Of a DNA stretch of 64,000 nt, positions 35,208 through 44,609 are shown one piece after another (position 1 is the first letter of the stretch; every line of letters starts with the position of its first letter). The translations under genes and the position numbers were made by a program. Location of the stretch: NCBI RefSeq assembly GCF_022230925.1, contig NZ_JAKKFH010000001.1, forward strand, positions 62,001 through 126,000, given 5' to 3'. This DNA is from Micromonospora alfalfae. GTDB lineage: Bacteria > Actinomycetota > Actinomycetes > Mycobacteriales > Micromonosporaceae. Under the pieces are notes generated by a model. It searched no databases and was not told the DNA's origin. It saw nothing but the letters and a program-made list of their open reading frames with translations.

Positions 35208-36725
35208 GTGACCCACGCGAACTGCCCTCGGTGCGGCGGACGGCTGGCCCGGGACAACGACAGCGGACGGTGTACGCCATGCCAGGCCGCAGAGCGGGAC
35301 CGGCTGAGCGCGCCGCCGCCGGTGCCGGCGAGCTTCTGGGAGCACGAGCCGGTACGACAGGCCCTCGCCGAGCGGCACCTGGGGCGGGTGATCCGGGCGT
35401 ACCGGTGCCATCCGTACCACGGGCGGGTCGCCCTGCCGCAGTCCGTTGTGGCGGGGTGGTTGGGGATCACGCAGGCACAGTTGAGCCGGGTGGAGAACGG
35501 CCCGCCGCTCGTGCACCTGGACAGACTGGCGCACTGGGCGCAGCTTCTCGGGATACCGGCTTCCCGTCTCTGGTTCGGTCTTCCTGGACAGCCCTACCGA
35601 GTCGACGATCGCGCCGCAGAGGGCACAGCAGACGATCCTTATGCGCATGACGCGATAACTGAGCAGGGCAAACTGCCGGCCATGGCGGTTACCGTGGAGA
35701 GGGCATCAACCGGAGGGGGTGGCGCTACGGACCGGCGACGCTTCAACGCAATGGCCGCGCTCGCGGGAATCGCCGCAGTCGGTCACCCATACCTGATGAC
35801 GGACCCCGCCGAAGTGCCCCGGAACATTGGCATGGAACAGGTACGACTGGCCAGTTCGCTGGTTCAAGACTTCCGGCGAGCCGATGCGGCAGCCGGCGCC
35901 GACCAGCTCTGCGACGTTGCCGTCCAGGCACATGCCCGGCTGTCCACGTGGGCGGCGAAGGCGAACTACAGTCGAGAGGTCGGCGATGCCCTTCAAAGCG
36001 CCCTGGCTGACCTCAGCATTCAGGCCGCGTGGCTCGCAACCGATGCCGAACGTAGGCCCGAAGCCAGGCCTTACCTGAACGAAGCCATTACCCGTGCCCG
36101 CATCGCCGACGACCCTCGTATGGAAGTGCAGGCGCTGACCCAGCTATCCATGCTGCTCCGCGAGAGTCAGCCCGGCGAGTCGCTGCACTGCGCCGAAGCC
36201 GCGCTGCGCGTCTCCGCCAGGTGGGCAACGCCTCGGCTCTCCACCCTGCTTCATTTGCGGCGAGCGCACACGTACGCCGTGCTGACGGATGCCGGCGGCT
36301 TCAGCCGGGAGATGACCAAGGCTCGCCGCGAGTTGGAGCGCGGACCGCACGAGGATGACCTGGGTTTTGTCGACTTCGTGAACGAGCAGGAAGTGAACGG
36401 CATCCAGGGGCTTTCCTACCTCGCGCTGGACAGGCCCGACCGTGCCGCACAGTCGTTCCGCGCAATCATCGCCAACCCGTCGCCCGGCCATCGCCGCAAT
36501 CAGGTCTACTACACCGTGCACCTCTCGGAGGCCGAGTATCAGCAGGGCAACGTCAACGAGGCAGCACGCATCGCGCTGGACGTCCTGCCCACGGTTAGCC
36601 AGATGAACTCCGGGCGGATCAGCCGGCACCTTGGGCAGGTGCGCTCGAATTTGGCGGCACCACGGCAGGCGACCACGGCAACGCGCCAGTTCGTCACCGC
36701 CTACGACCGAGCGGTGAGTGCATGA
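35208..36725 (+). CDS. XRE/TPR regulator with N-terminal zinc ribbon
   Basis: A 505-residue regulator. A zinc-ribbon-like segment begins at residue 5 (CPRCGG then CTPCQ), followed by an HTH_XRE (SVVAGWLGITQAQLSRVENGPPLVHLDRLAHWAQLLGIP, residues about 83-120) and a long TPR-like helical C-terminus. The GTG at 35208 is preceded by GGAG at six bases, better than the ATG at 35169. Such proteins are typical actinobacterial regulators coupled to small effector genes. The stop overlaps the acetyltransferase start by four bases. Confidence 0.85.
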   Translation: MTHANCPRCGGRLARDNDSGRCTPCQAAERDRLSAPPPVPASFWEHEPVRQALAERHLGRVIRAYRCHPYHGRVALPQSVVAGWLGITQAQLSRVENGPPLVHLDRLAHWAQLLGIPASRLWFGLPGQPYRVDDRAAEGTADDPYAHDAITEQGKLPAMAVTVERASTGGGGATDRRRFNAMAALAGIAAVGHPYLMTDPAEVPRNIGMEQVRLASSLVQDFRRADAAAGADQLCDVAVQAHARLSTWAAKANYSREVGDALQSALADLSIQAAWLATDAERRPEARPYLNEAITRARIADDPRMEVQALTQLSMLLRESQPGESLHCAEAALRVSARWATPRLSTLLHLRRAHTYAVLTDAGGFSREMTKARRELERGPHEDDLGFVDFVNEQEVNGIQGLSYLALDRPDRAAQSFRAIIANPSPGHRRNQVYYTVHLSEAEYQQGNVNEAARIALDVLPTVSQMNSGRISRHLGQVRSNLAAPRQATTATRQFVTAYDRAVSA

Positions 36726-37282
36726 TCGAGGGCTTGCAGCTTCGCCATCACAATGCCGACGAGGCTGAGGGGATCCTCGATCAGCTCGTGGACCTCTACC
36801 TAAGGGTCTACGCGGGCGGCGGCGAGTTCTACAGCGAGGACCGCTACCGGCGTCAGCTCGACCTGCATATGCAGCGAGTTGGCTGGGAGTTGATTACCGC
36901 AACGGTCGACGGGAGTCTAATCGGCTACGTATATGGTTTTCCGCTAGCTGCACAGACACGGTGGTGGGAAGGCATCCATGAGCCGGTGCCACCCGGGTTT
37001 ACCGAGGAGAATGGAAACCGCACCTTCGCGCTCAGCGAATTGCTCGTACACCCCGACTGGCGACGTAAGGGCGTGGCGGCGGCACTGCATGACGAGTTGG
37101 TCGTGGGTCGGGCTGAACCGCGGATCACGCTCTTGGTCCGGCCTGACAATGATGCCGCCCAGATGGCGTACCGGTCCTGGGGCTGGAACAAGGTCACTAA
37201 GCTGCGCCCCGACTGGGAGACTGCGCCGACTTTCGATGTCATGGTACGCATCACCCAAATTTGCCCTCGTCCCTTCAGCTAG
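36722..37282 (+). CDS. GNAT-family N-acetyltransferase
   Basis: A 186-residue acetyltransferase. The acetyl-CoA motif is LLVHPDWRRKGVAAALHDEL, followed by VRPDNDAAQMAYRSWGWNKV. The opening LQLRHHNADEAEGILDQLVDLYLRVY is less typical. Translational overlap with the XRE/TPR regulator suggests a regulator-effector pair, as often seen in actinobacteria. GC content is clearly lower than in the surrounding genes, including several A/T-ending codons near 36900-37000, consistent with recent acquisition. The substrate is unknown. Confidence 0.85.
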   Translation: MIEGLQLRHHNADEAEGILDQLVDLYLRVYAGGGEFYSEDRYRRQLDLHMQRVGWELITATVDGSLIGYVYGFPLAAQTRWWEGIHEPVPPGFTEENGNRTFALSELLVHPDWRRKGVAAALHDELVVGRAEPRITLLVRPDNDAAQMAYRSWGWNKVTKLRPDWETAPTFDVMVRITQICPRPFS

Positions 37283-37310
37283 CTGTGGTGGCTAACGACC
37301 GACTTACTCT

Positions 37311-37330
37311 TCTGTCGGCGCCCCGACAGA
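37311..37330 (+). terminator. Short hairpin after the acetyltransferase
   Basis: TCTGTCGG (37311-37318) pairs perfectly with CCGACAGA (37323-37330) around CGCC. It lies 28 bases after the stop and before the helicase promoter region, where TAGATT at 37377-37382 could be a -10 box for a leaderless transcript starting at the ATG 37389. Confidence 0.5.
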
Positions 37331-37388
37331 CGTAATTCGACGCGTAGTCAGGGCATCGCCTCAGCTCGGGACGGATTAGATTGCGTGG

Positions 37389-40300
37389 ATGAAGGATCTT
37401 GAGCGGGGTGTTTACGAGCATCTCATCACCCGTGAGCTGGCCGATCGCCTCCAGCATGTCGATCCCGCCCTGGTCCAGCAGTACAAGCTCGACCCTGCCG
37501 ACGCACACACCGCCCTCGCCCGGCACATCGCCACCCTGGCCGCCCGCGCCCTCCAGGCTGTCCCCAGCGGTGATGACAAGCTCCACCACCAGGTCGAGAT
37601 GGCGAACCAGATCGCCGACGCCATCGCCGCCCTCAGCCCGAAGGCAGCGACGGATCAGGACCAGGTAACCGACACCAAGCACCTACTCCACGCCATCGCC
37701 GCCCCACCAACTCCACCGGCGCTGCCAGCCTTCCCGCAGCGCCCCACCACCCCCCTCTCCACCGGCGCGCTGCTGGTCAACGGCCGTCACCAGCCCCGCA
37801 TCGGTCACGAGGTCAACCACGAGATGGCGTCGGCCGAGAGCGTCGATCTGCTCTGCGCGTTCATCAAGTGGTACGGCCTGCGCATCGTCGAGCCGGCCAT
37901 CCGCGAGCTGATCGCCCGAGGTGGCAAGGTTCGGGTCATCACCACCACCTACCTCGGCGCGACGGATCAGCGAGCGCTGGACCGGCTCGCCGAGCTGGGC
38001 GCTGAGGTCAAGGTGTCCTACGAGACGAGGACCACCCGCCTGCACGCCAAGGCATGGCTGTTCCGCCGCAACAACGGCACCACCACCGCGTACGTCGGCT
38101 CGTCGAACCTGTCGAAGACCGCGCTGGTAGACGGCGTGGAGTGGAACGTGCGCATCTCGAACCTGGAGCAGCCGCACGTCATCGACACGTTCACGGCGAC
38201 GTTCGAGGACTACTGGAACGATCCGGCGTTCGAGGCGTACGACGCGACCAGGGATGCCGAACGGCTACGGCATGCGTTGAGCGGCGAGCGCCGCGACGAG
38301 GCACCGACCGAGATCTCGAACCTGGATGTGCGCCCGTACCCCTATCAGGCAGAAATCCTTGCCGACCTGGACGCCGAGCGGCTGGTGCACGGGCGCTGGC
38401 GCAACCTGGTGGTGATGGCGACCGGTACGGGCAAGACGGTGGTGGCCGCCCTCGACTACCGCCGGCTACACAAGGCGAAACGAGCAGACTCGCTGCTCTT
38501 CGTCGCTCATCAGGAGCAGATCCTGCGGCAGAGCTTGTCCACGTTCCGGCAGGTGATGGGCGACGGCAGCTTCGGCGAGATGCTGGTCGCGGGCGAGAAA
38601 CCGAACGGTTGGAAGCACGTTTTCGCCTCCATTCAGTCGCTGCACCGCCGGGAGGTCGATCCCGAGGCGTACGACATGGTGATCGTGGACGAGTTCCACC
38701 ACGCCGAGGCACCGACGTACGCGCGACTGTTGGAGCGGTTGCGTCCCCGCGTACTCCTGGGGCTGACGGCGACCCCCGACCGGGCCGACGGCGGCGACGT
38801 GCGTCGGTGGTTCGACGGCCGGGCGGCCGTTGAGCTGCACCTGTGGGAAGCGTTGGAGCGGCAGTTGTTGTCGCCGTTCCAGTACTTCGGGCTACACGAC
38901 AACGAGGACCTCTCGCACCTCACCTGGAAACGCGGCCAGGGCTACGACCCGACGCAGCTGAGCACGATCTACACCGGCAACGATGCGCGGGCGCGGACGG
39001 TGCTGCGGGCGGTCCGCGAGAAGGTGGACGTCGGGCGGATGCGCGCGCTCGGGTTCTGCGTCAGCATCGGGCACGCCGAGTTCATGGCCAACTCGTTCAG
39101 AGAGCACGGTGTCGAGGCGGCGGCGGTGACCTCGCGAGCGGGCACCGATCGGGCCGCGCTGCTGCGGGACTTCAAGATCGGCAAGCTGCGGGTGCTCTTC
39201 ACAGTGGACCTGTTCAACGAGGGCGTTGACCTGCCGATGGTCGACACGATCCTGATGCTGCGGCCCACCGAGAGCGCCACGATCTTCCTGCAACAGCTCG
39301 GCCGTGGCCTGCGCCTCGACGACGACAAGCCCTGCCTCACCGTGCTCGACTTCATCGGCGGTCAAAACGCCAACTTCCGCTTCGACCTGCGCTGGCGCGC
39401 ACTGACCGGGGTGAGCCGGCGGGCGATCACCGAAGCCGTCCGCGACGACTTCCCGAGCTTGCCGAGCGGCTGCCATGTCGAGCTGGACCGGGTGGCGAAG
39501 GAGATCGTGCTCGCCAACCTGCGATCGGCACTGCCCACCTCGAAGGCCGGACTCGTGTCCGAGCTGCGGCAACTCGGCGACGTCAGCCTCGCCATGTTCC
39601 TGCGCGAGACCGGCTTGGAGGTCGAAGACGTGTACCGGTCGGCCAGCATCGGCGGCTGGACCGGACTGCGGCGGCTCGCCGGTATCGAGACGTCCGCACC
39701 CGGCCCCGATGACCGGGAGTTGGGCCGTGCCATTGGCCGCATGTTGCACACCGACGACGCCGACCGGCTGGAGTTGCTGACCCGGGTCGCGGCCGGACCG
39801 CCCGCGCCAGGTCAGCAGGTGTACGCGGGCAACAGCCGACTGCTGGACATGCTGCACTTCAGCCTCTGGGGGCCGAACGCCCCACTCGCGACGCGAGACG
39901 AACGGCTGGCACGACTGTGGAAGGAACCGGCGCGCTGTGTCGAGTTGCGGCAGGTCGCCGAGGTGCTGCGGGACCGCATCCACCGGGTGACGCCGACCGC
40001 AACTCCGGGTGCGGTGCCGCTGCGGGTGCACGCCCGCTACAGCCGCAACGAGGCATGCGCCGCCTTCGGGATGACGAACCCGGGGTCGCTGCGCGAGGGG
40101 GTGAAGTGGCTGCCCGACGCCCAGGCCGACCTGTTCTTCGTCACCCTGGTCAAGTCGGAGGCGCACTACTCCCCCACCACCATGTACGCCGACCGCGCCA
40201 TCACCGACACGTTGTTCCAGTGGGAGTCGCAGAGCACCACCTCTGCGGCGTCGGTGACCGGGCAGCGTTACACCTCGGGCGGCTCGACAGTGCACCTCTT

Positions 40301-40472
40301 CGTGCGGGAAACCCGCATCGCCGACCGCGACCTGGGCGCACCGCCGTACCTGTACGCCGGCACCATGACGTACGACTCGCACACTGGCGACCGACCCATG
40401 CGCGTCCTGTGGCAGCTCCACCACGCCCTACCCGCCGACGTGTACGCCACCGCCCGAACGATCGCCGCCTAG
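37389..40472 (+). CDS. PLD-nuclease / SF2 helicase / DUF3427 fusion protein
   Basis: A 1,027-residue protein with three recognisable parts. A phospholipase D-like nuclease domain (residues about 135-285) has the HxK motif RLHAKAWLF and TAYVGSSNLSKTAL. An SF2 helicase core follows: Walker A ATGTGKT near 345, DEFHH near 435 in place of DEAH, LTATPDR and QQLGRGLR near 635. A DUF3427-type C-terminus completes it. This combination (COG3886 HKD nuclease with a COG1061 helicase) is common in restriction- and defence-associated loci. Both the nuclease and ATPase motifs look intact. No obvious SD precedes the ATG, and a leaderless transcript is likely. Confidence 0.87.
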   Translation: MKDLERGVYEHLITRELADRLQHVDPALVQQYKLDPADAHTALARHIATLAARALQAVPSGDDKLHHQVEMANQIADAIAALSPKAATDQDQVTDTKHLLHAIAAPPTPPALPAFPQRPTTPLSTGALLVNGRHQPRIGHEVNHEMASAESVDLLCAFIKWYGLRIVEPAIRELIARGGKVRVITTTYLGATDQRALDRLAELGAEVKVSYETRTTRLHAKAWLFRRNNGTTTAYVGSSNLSKTALVDGVEWNVRISNLEQPHVIDTFTATFEDYWNDPAFEAYDATRDAERLRHALSGERRDEAPTEISNLDVRPYPYQAEILADLDAERLVHGRWRNLVVMATGTGKTVVAALDYRRLHKAKRADSLLFVAHQEQILRQSLSTFRQVMGDGSFGEMLVAGEKPNGWKHVFASIQSLHRREVDPEAYDMVIVDEFHHAEAPTYARLLERLRPRVLLGLTATPDRADGGDVRRWFDGRAAVELHLWEALERQLLSPFQYFGLHDNEDLSHLTWKRGQGYDPTQLSTIYTGNDARARTVLRAVREKVDVGRMRALGFCVSIGHAEFMANSFREHGVEAAAVTSRAGTDRAALLRDFKIGKLRVLFTVDLFNEGVDLPMVDTILMLRPTESATIFLQQLGRGLRLDDDKPCLTVLDFIGGQNANFRFDLRWRALTGVSRRAITEAVRDDFPSLPSGCHVELDRVAKEIVLANLRSALPTSKAGLVSELRQLGDVSLAMFLRETGLEVEDVYRSASIGGWTGLRRLAGIETSAPGPDDRELGRAIGRMLHTDDADRLELLTRVAAGPPAPGQQVYAGNSRLLDMLHFSLWGPNAPLATRDERLARLWKEPARCVELRQVAEVLRDRIHRVTPTATPGAVPLRVHARYSRNEACAAFGMTNPGSLREGVKWLPDAQADLFFVTLVKSEAHYSPTTMYADRAITDTLFQWESQSTTSAASVTGQRYTSGGSTVHLFVRETRIADRDLGAPPYLYAGTMTYDSHTGDRPMRVLWQLHHALPADVYATARTIAA

Positions 40473-40482
40473 CCCTGCACAG

Positions 40483-40782
40483 TCAGGCAGCGTCCGCGTT
40501 CGCGGCAAATCTGACGTCCAGCCTTCGGTCCAGGGCCCGAGCCAGACGCTCCAGGACCGGCAGGGTCGGCACCGTCCCACCCGCTTCGAAGCGGGCCACC
40601 GCAGACTGAGTCATGCCTGCGGCGCGGGCCAACTGGCTCTGACTCCAGCCGTGCCCTTCGCGCAGGTGGCGCACCTCCTGCCCAAGCTCGAAGGCGAGCC
40701 GGGTGGCCTCGTAGGTCTCGGCCGCTCCCGGCTCCGCCATCCGACGCTCACGCAGGTTTTTCCACTCCAGGCGATCACTCAT
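40483..40782 (-). CDS. Orphan HigA-like XRE antitoxin-type protein
   Basis: A 99-residue protein with a central XRE HTH (LRHLREGHGWSQSQLARAAGMTQSAVARFEAGGTVPTLPVLERLARALD, residues about 40-88). It looks like a HigA-type antitoxin. No toxin gene lies next to it: the upstream gene is a VOC protein on the opposite strand and the downstream gene is the convergent helicase, ten bases away. It may act alone, or a toxin may have been lost. Confidence 0.8.
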   Translation of the reverse strand: MSDRLEWKNLRERRMAEPGAAETYEATRLAFELGQEVRHLREGHGWSQSQLARAAGMTQSAVARFEAGGTVPTLPVLERLARALDRRLDVRFAANADAA

Positions 40783-40851
40783 CGCTCCACCTCATAGCGT
40801 CAATGCTATGGGATGAGGCCGCGAGCATGCTCCTGGCGTTAGGTTGAGGGC

Positions 40852-41289
40852 ATGGAACAGCGGATCAGCCTGATCACTTTGGGAGTCGCGGACGTAGCCC
40901 GCGCGAAGGCGTTCTACGAACAGCTCGGCTGGCAGGGCCAGGAGGTCGAGGAGACGGTCTTCATCCAGGCCGGCGGCCTGGCCCTCGTCCTCTGGGGCCG
41001 CGACAAGCTGGCCGAAGACGCGGGCATCGACGACCCGGGCAGCGCTGGCTTCGGTGGGATGACCCTCGCCCAGAACGTCCGCTCCCGGGCCGAGGTAGAC
41101 GAGGTGATTTCCACGGCGACCAGGGCCGGTGCCACGGTGACCAAGCCGGCCGCTGAGACCTTCTACGGTGGTTACGCCGGCTATTTCGCCGACCCGGACG
41201 GTCACCTGTGGGAGATTGCCTGGAACCCCGGCTTCACCCTCGCGGAGGACGGCACCCTAACCGTCCCCGACTTCAGCGCCATGAGCTGA
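40852..41289 (+). CDS. VOC-family protein (glyoxalase/dioxygenase fold)
   Basis: A 145-residue vicinal-oxygen-chelate protein: the opening ISLITLGVADVARAKAFYEQLGWQ and the end YAGYFADPDGHLWEIAWNPGF are diagnostic, with Glu in the metal position. The early metal ligand appears to be absent, so it may be a binding protein rather than an enzyme. It is divergent from the orphan XRE gene, 69 bases apart. Confidence 0.87.
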   Translation: MEQRISLITLGVADVARAKAFYEQLGWQGQEVEETVFIQAGGLALVLWGRDKLAEDAGIDDPGSAGFGGMTLAQNVRSRAEVDEVISTATRAGATVTKPAAETFYGGYAGYFADPDGHLWEIAWNPGFTLAEDGTLTVPDFSAMS

Positions 41290-41321
41290 GCAAACGCCAG
41301 ACCGTCAGGCACGATCGCTGA

Positions 41322-42557
41322 TCAGGGCGCCGGAGACGGGCAGAGCAGCGGGTCCAGCAACGGCAGTTGAAGAGGGTCCAGGCAGATCGCCAGTAGCCCC
41401 GGATCCGCGGAGGGTGTCGCCGTAACAGCCGGGGTCGGCGTCGGCGAGGCCGACACGACAGGCGGCGTCGGCAGGGCCGACGCGGGCGGGTCGGTAGTGG
41501 GGACCGGACCAGGCGTCGGCACCGAGCTGGCGGACGGCGCGGGAGCGACGGACGGCGCGGGAGCGACGGACGGCGGAGCAGCCGGCGGCAGGGCCACCGC
41601 AACAGCGGCTTCCACTGTAGAGAGAGCCGACGGCCGGACAGCCGGGGCATTCGGGGGGCTCCATACGGCACTGTCGGCCGAGCCGACCCGTGACCTGGGT
41701 GCCGCCGGCCCGACGGGACCGATCGGAACGAGGCCCACCCCGGCCCGAGGGGCGTCCAAGGCGACGATCTCCGCCGAGGGCACCGGCCCGCGAGCCCCCC
41801 ATGCGCCAGGTCCCAGAGCGCCCGGGCCGAGCGTCACGAACACCATGGCCGCGACGGCGGCAGCGCCGAGCGCCCGCCGGTCGGGGCGTACCGCCGTCAG
41901 CGGCGCGTCGTCGGGGTCCACCAACACAACTGGCGCAGGCGGGGCGGCCCGGTGTGCGGCCAGCAACGCGTCGACCTGCGCGATGACGGCAGCGCGATCG
42001 TCGGCAGCCGCGAGGGTGAGATAGAAGCGGAAGTTCACCACGGCACCCGCCGGGACCAGCAACCCATCAAGTCGACTGCGGTCGGGCAGCAGGGTGACCG
42101 GGACGTCGGGGTGGTGGGCGGGGCCGACCAGGTCGGCGTACCGCCATTCGCGCCGGTGTTCCCGACCGCCGAAGGCCACCCGTCGGCTGGTCACGACGGC
42201 CATGCCGATGTCGACGGCCCGTAGGCCCGGCGGCAGGGCCTCGGAAGAAGCCTCGGCGAAGGAACAGAAGCCGTCCGGCCTGGGTAGGCCGGGGACGTGC
42301 CGCGCTTCGGCCTCGACGAGCGTGGCGACGGGGAGGACGCGGAAGACGAGTTCGTCGTCGTCGAGGTCCACCGGTAGGCCGGCGCGGGGCTGCGTACACC
42401 CGAGGAAGCTGGCGGCTTCGATGCGGAGCCGGGCCAGGTGGTCGTCGCGGCGCCGCCAGGCGTCGGTGGCGTCGCGGTACGCGCGCTGCCGGCGCTCGTT
42501 CTCGCGCTCGGCCCAGGCGATCCGCCAGGGGGCACAGGACACAGACGTCACGGTCAC
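41322..42557 (-). CDS. One-TM protein with Pro/Ala-rich extracytoplasmic tail, paralogue A
   Basis: About 411 residues. The cytoplasmic part (about 200 residues) carries an N-terminal helix with AWRRRDDHLARLRIEAASFLGC, then MAVVTSRRVAFGGREHRREW, and a PH-like pattern ending in FRFYLTLAAADDRAAVIAQVDALLAAH. A single hydrophobic helix follows (AAAVAAMVFVTLG), then a long Pro/Ala/Ser/Thr-rich tail with repeats like PSVAPAPSVAPAPS, ending with two Cys. The gene at 45329-46480 is a clear paralogue. The GTG at 42557 is a likely start but has no strong SD. I do not recognise the family. The tail fits an extracellular stalk. Confidence 0.68.
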   Translation of the reverse strand: MTVTSVSCAPWRIAWAERENERRQRAYRDATDAWRRRDDHLARLRIEAASFLGCTQPRAGLPVDLDDDELVFRVLPVATLVEAEARHVPGLPRPDGFCSFAEASSEALPPGLRAVDIGMAVVTSRRVAFGGREHRREWRYADLVGPAHHPDVPVTLLPDRSRLDGLLVPAGAVVNFRFYLTLAAADDRAAVIAQVDALLAAHRAAPPAPVVLVDPDDAPLTAVRPDRRALGAAAVAAMVFVTLGPGALGPGAWGARGPVPSAEIVALDAPRAGVGLVPIGPVGPAAPRSRVGSADSAVWSPPNAPAVRPSALSTVEAAVAVALPPAAPPSVAPAPSVAPAPSASSVPTPGPVPTTDPPASALPTPPVVSASPTPTPAVTATPSADPGLLAICLDPLQLPLLDPLLCPSPAP

Positions 42558-42704
42558 ACGCGGTACAACCGCCCACGTACGTGACAGGCAACGCGACCCG
42601 GATCGATGCATCCCGTTGCGTCCGAAAGGAGAGATTTGACGGACACCGAGGCGCGTGCCGCCGGGCTAGCCTGCGCGTGATCCCTACAGCGGAGGAGTTT
42701 CCTG

Positions 42705-43397
42705 GTGCTCGATGACCTGCGCGTGCTGCGGGAGGCCGTACGCGACTATCGCCTGGCGGCGACGGCTGCCGGCCTCGACTGGCCGGACTACGGCGAGTCG
42801 CCGGCCGGGCAGGCGCCGGAGCAGGTTTACCGGATCTTCGGCGTGGAGCACATCGCGGAGCAACTGACCTGGTTGCAGGCGCAGCCATGGCCCGACCGGC
42901 AGGTGCTACCCGACGTGGGGTGGCGGATGCCATGGCCAGAGGGCGCGGACGCGCTGCACTATCTGGGTTTGTCGATCGGCACGCCGTTCCCCTGGCGGCA
43001 CCAACTGCCCCTGTTCTTCTTCGATGTCGTCCTCTACACGTTCGTGCTGGCCAGCGATCACGAGGGTGAGATCTGGCGCTACGAGATCTCACCCGACGCC
43101 TGGGACTCGGTCCGCGCCGCCACCAGCCTGGCCACGCTCTTCGATCAGTGGACCAGGGGCATCAACGCCGGGGTGGTCGTCTACGACGAGCAGAGCAGGT
43201 GGCTCCTGGTCGAGGATGTGGACGGCGTGAACGGTCTCGACCCGCTGGCCTTCCCGGTGGCCCCGGTGGAGGAGACGCTGCTGCGAGCGCGACAGCGCGA
43301 ATGCGGGGTCGACATGGCCATCGTCGAGGACGGCTTCACGTACACCGAGGAACTGTCCGACGCCATCGACGCCGCGAAGGCGTCGCTCGGCGCGTAG
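42705..43397 (+). CDS. Hypothetical protein (SMI1/KNR4-like context)
   Basis: A 230-residue acidic cytoplasmic protein with no signal or membrane segment. The GTG start has GGAGGAG seven bases upstream. Several features (DWPDYGESPAG, YRIFGVEHIAEQLTWLQ, FVLASDHEGEIWRYEISPDAWDSV, tryptophan-rich beta strands) are compatible with the SUKH/SMI1 immunity-like families, but the match is not convincing. The neighbour at 44750-45283 also has immunity-protein-like character. It is convergent with the epoxide hydrolase, with a hairpin between. No function is assigned. Confidence 0.75.
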   Translation: MLDDLRVLREAVRDYRLAATAAGLDWPDYGESPAGQAPEQVYRIFGVEHIAEQLTWLQAQPWPDRQVLPDVGWRMPWPEGADALHYLGLSIGTPFPWRHQLPLFFFDVVLYTFVLASDHEGEIWRYEISPDAWDSVRAATSLATLFDQWTRGINAGVVVYDEQSRWLLVEDVDGVNGLDPLAFPVAPVEETLLRARQRECGVDMAIVEDGFTYTEELSDAIDAAKASLGA

Positions 43398-43404
43398 CCC
43401 GGGT

Positions 43405-43444
43405 GCCGGCGGTTGCTGCGGTTGTCACCACAACAGCCGCCGGC
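43405..43444. terminator. Hairpin between convergent genes
   Basis: The arms at 43405-43418 (GCCGGCGGTTGCTG) and 43431-43444 pair at 12 of 14 positions, including eight consecutive GC pairs at the base, around a 12-base loop. It begins eight bases after the 42705-43397 gene and can also serve the convergent epoxide hydrolase. Confidence 0.6.
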
Positions 43445-43474
43445 CAGTCTGGACCTACGACGCCAGGGCCCCGA

Positions 43475-44605
43475 CTACGGGCGCAGCGAGGTGAAGAACT
43501 GCCTCATCTCAGTGGCCAGCAGATCCGGCTCCTCCAGCGGCATGAAGTGCCCGCCCCGGCCCGGCTCGCTCCAGTGCCGGATGTCGGTGCAGGCCCGCTC
43601 GGCGATCTCCCGCGGGAAGTTGGCCTGCGCGGGTTCGGTGCTCACCGTGAACGCGGCCGGCACCGTGATGTCGGGTCGTGGTGTGTTGTGGTCGAAGTCG
43701 GCGTACTGCCGGAACGACGAGCCGATAGTGCCCGACACCCAGTAGAGCGTGATGATGGTGAGCAGGGTGTCCCGGTCGACGCTGTTCGCCAGGTCACCGT
43801 GGTTGTCGCTCCAGTCGCGGTACTTGTCGACGATCCACGCGGCCAGCCCGGCGGGTGAGTCGGCCAGCGCCGCCGCGAGAGTGTCCGGGCGGGTGCCCAT
43901 GATGGCGCTGTAGCCGCCGTCGGTCTCGTCGTACGCGGCTTCGGCGTCCAGGTACGCCTGCTCGGCCGCCGACAATGGGCGGGCGTCGAAGCTGGCCGGG
44001 AACGGTGGATGGATCATGTGGATGCCGGCCACCTGCTCCGGATAGAGGGCGCCCAGCCAGCCCGTGACCACTCCCCCGACGTCGCCGCCGAAGGCGCCGT
44101 ACCGCTCGTAGCCGAGCACGTCGGTCATCAGTTCGTGCAGGGTCCGAGCCAGCGACGCCCGGGTGACCGGCTCGTCCGGGACCTCCGAGAAGCCGAAGCC
44201 GGGCAGTGACGGCACCACCACGTCGAAGCCGCCGCCGGCAGGGCTGGTCAACCGGTCGACCAGGGGCAGCATCTCGATGAAACTGCTGGGCCAACCGTGG
44301 CTGAGGATCAACGGCAACGGCGCGGGCGTACCCGCCGGGCGCGCGGCCCGGACGTGCAGGAAGTGCAGCTTCCGGCCGCCGACGACGGCCAGGTGCTGGG
44401 GGTACGCGTTGAGCTCGGCTTCGCGAGAGCGCCAGTCGTACCCGTCGTGCCAGTAGGACACCAGGTCCCGCAGGTAGTCGGGGTCGACGCCGCCCTGCCA
44501 CGGCTGGTTGCCGCTGCGGTCGGTGAATCGGGTACGGGCCAGTCGGGCCCGCAGGTCGTCGAGAACCGCATCGGGCACGTCGATGCGGAAGGAAGAGAAA
44601 GACAT
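43475..44605 (-). CDS. Epoxide hydrolase (alpha/beta hydrolase, EHN-type)
   Basis: A 376-residue epoxide hydrolase with the N-terminal EHN lid domain (FRIDVPDAVLDDLRARLARTRFTD) followed by the alpha/beta core. LSHGWPSSFIEM is the oxyanion-hole motif HGWP. The nucleophile Asp is in GAFGGDVGGVVTGWLG, and the catalytic His is near the end in GRGGHFMPLEEPDLLATEMR. These enzymes hydrolyse epoxides to diols. Ahead of the gene is a 17-residue leader peptide frame and alternative hairpins that cover its ribosome site, so expression is likely controlled after initiation of transcription. Confidence 0.9.
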   Translation of the reverse strand: MSFSSFRIDVPDAVLDDLRARLARTRFTDRSGNQPWQGGVDPDYLRDLVSYWHDGYDWRSREAELNAYPQHLAVVGGRKLHFLHVRAARPAGTPAPLPLILSHGWPSSFIEMLPLVDRLTSPAGGGFDVVVPSLPGFGFSEVPDEPVTRASLARTLHELMTDVLGYERYGAFGGDVGGVVTGWLGALYPEQVAGIHMIHPPFPASFDARPLSAAEQAYLDAEAAYDETDGGYSAIMGTRPDTLAAALADSPAGLAAWIVDKYRDWSDNHGDLANSVDRDTLLTIITLYWVSGTIGSSFRQYADFDHNTPRPDITVPAAFTVSTEPAQANFPREIAERACTDIRHWSEPGRGGHFMPLEEPDLLATEMRQFFTSLRP

Positions 44606-44609
44606 TGGT

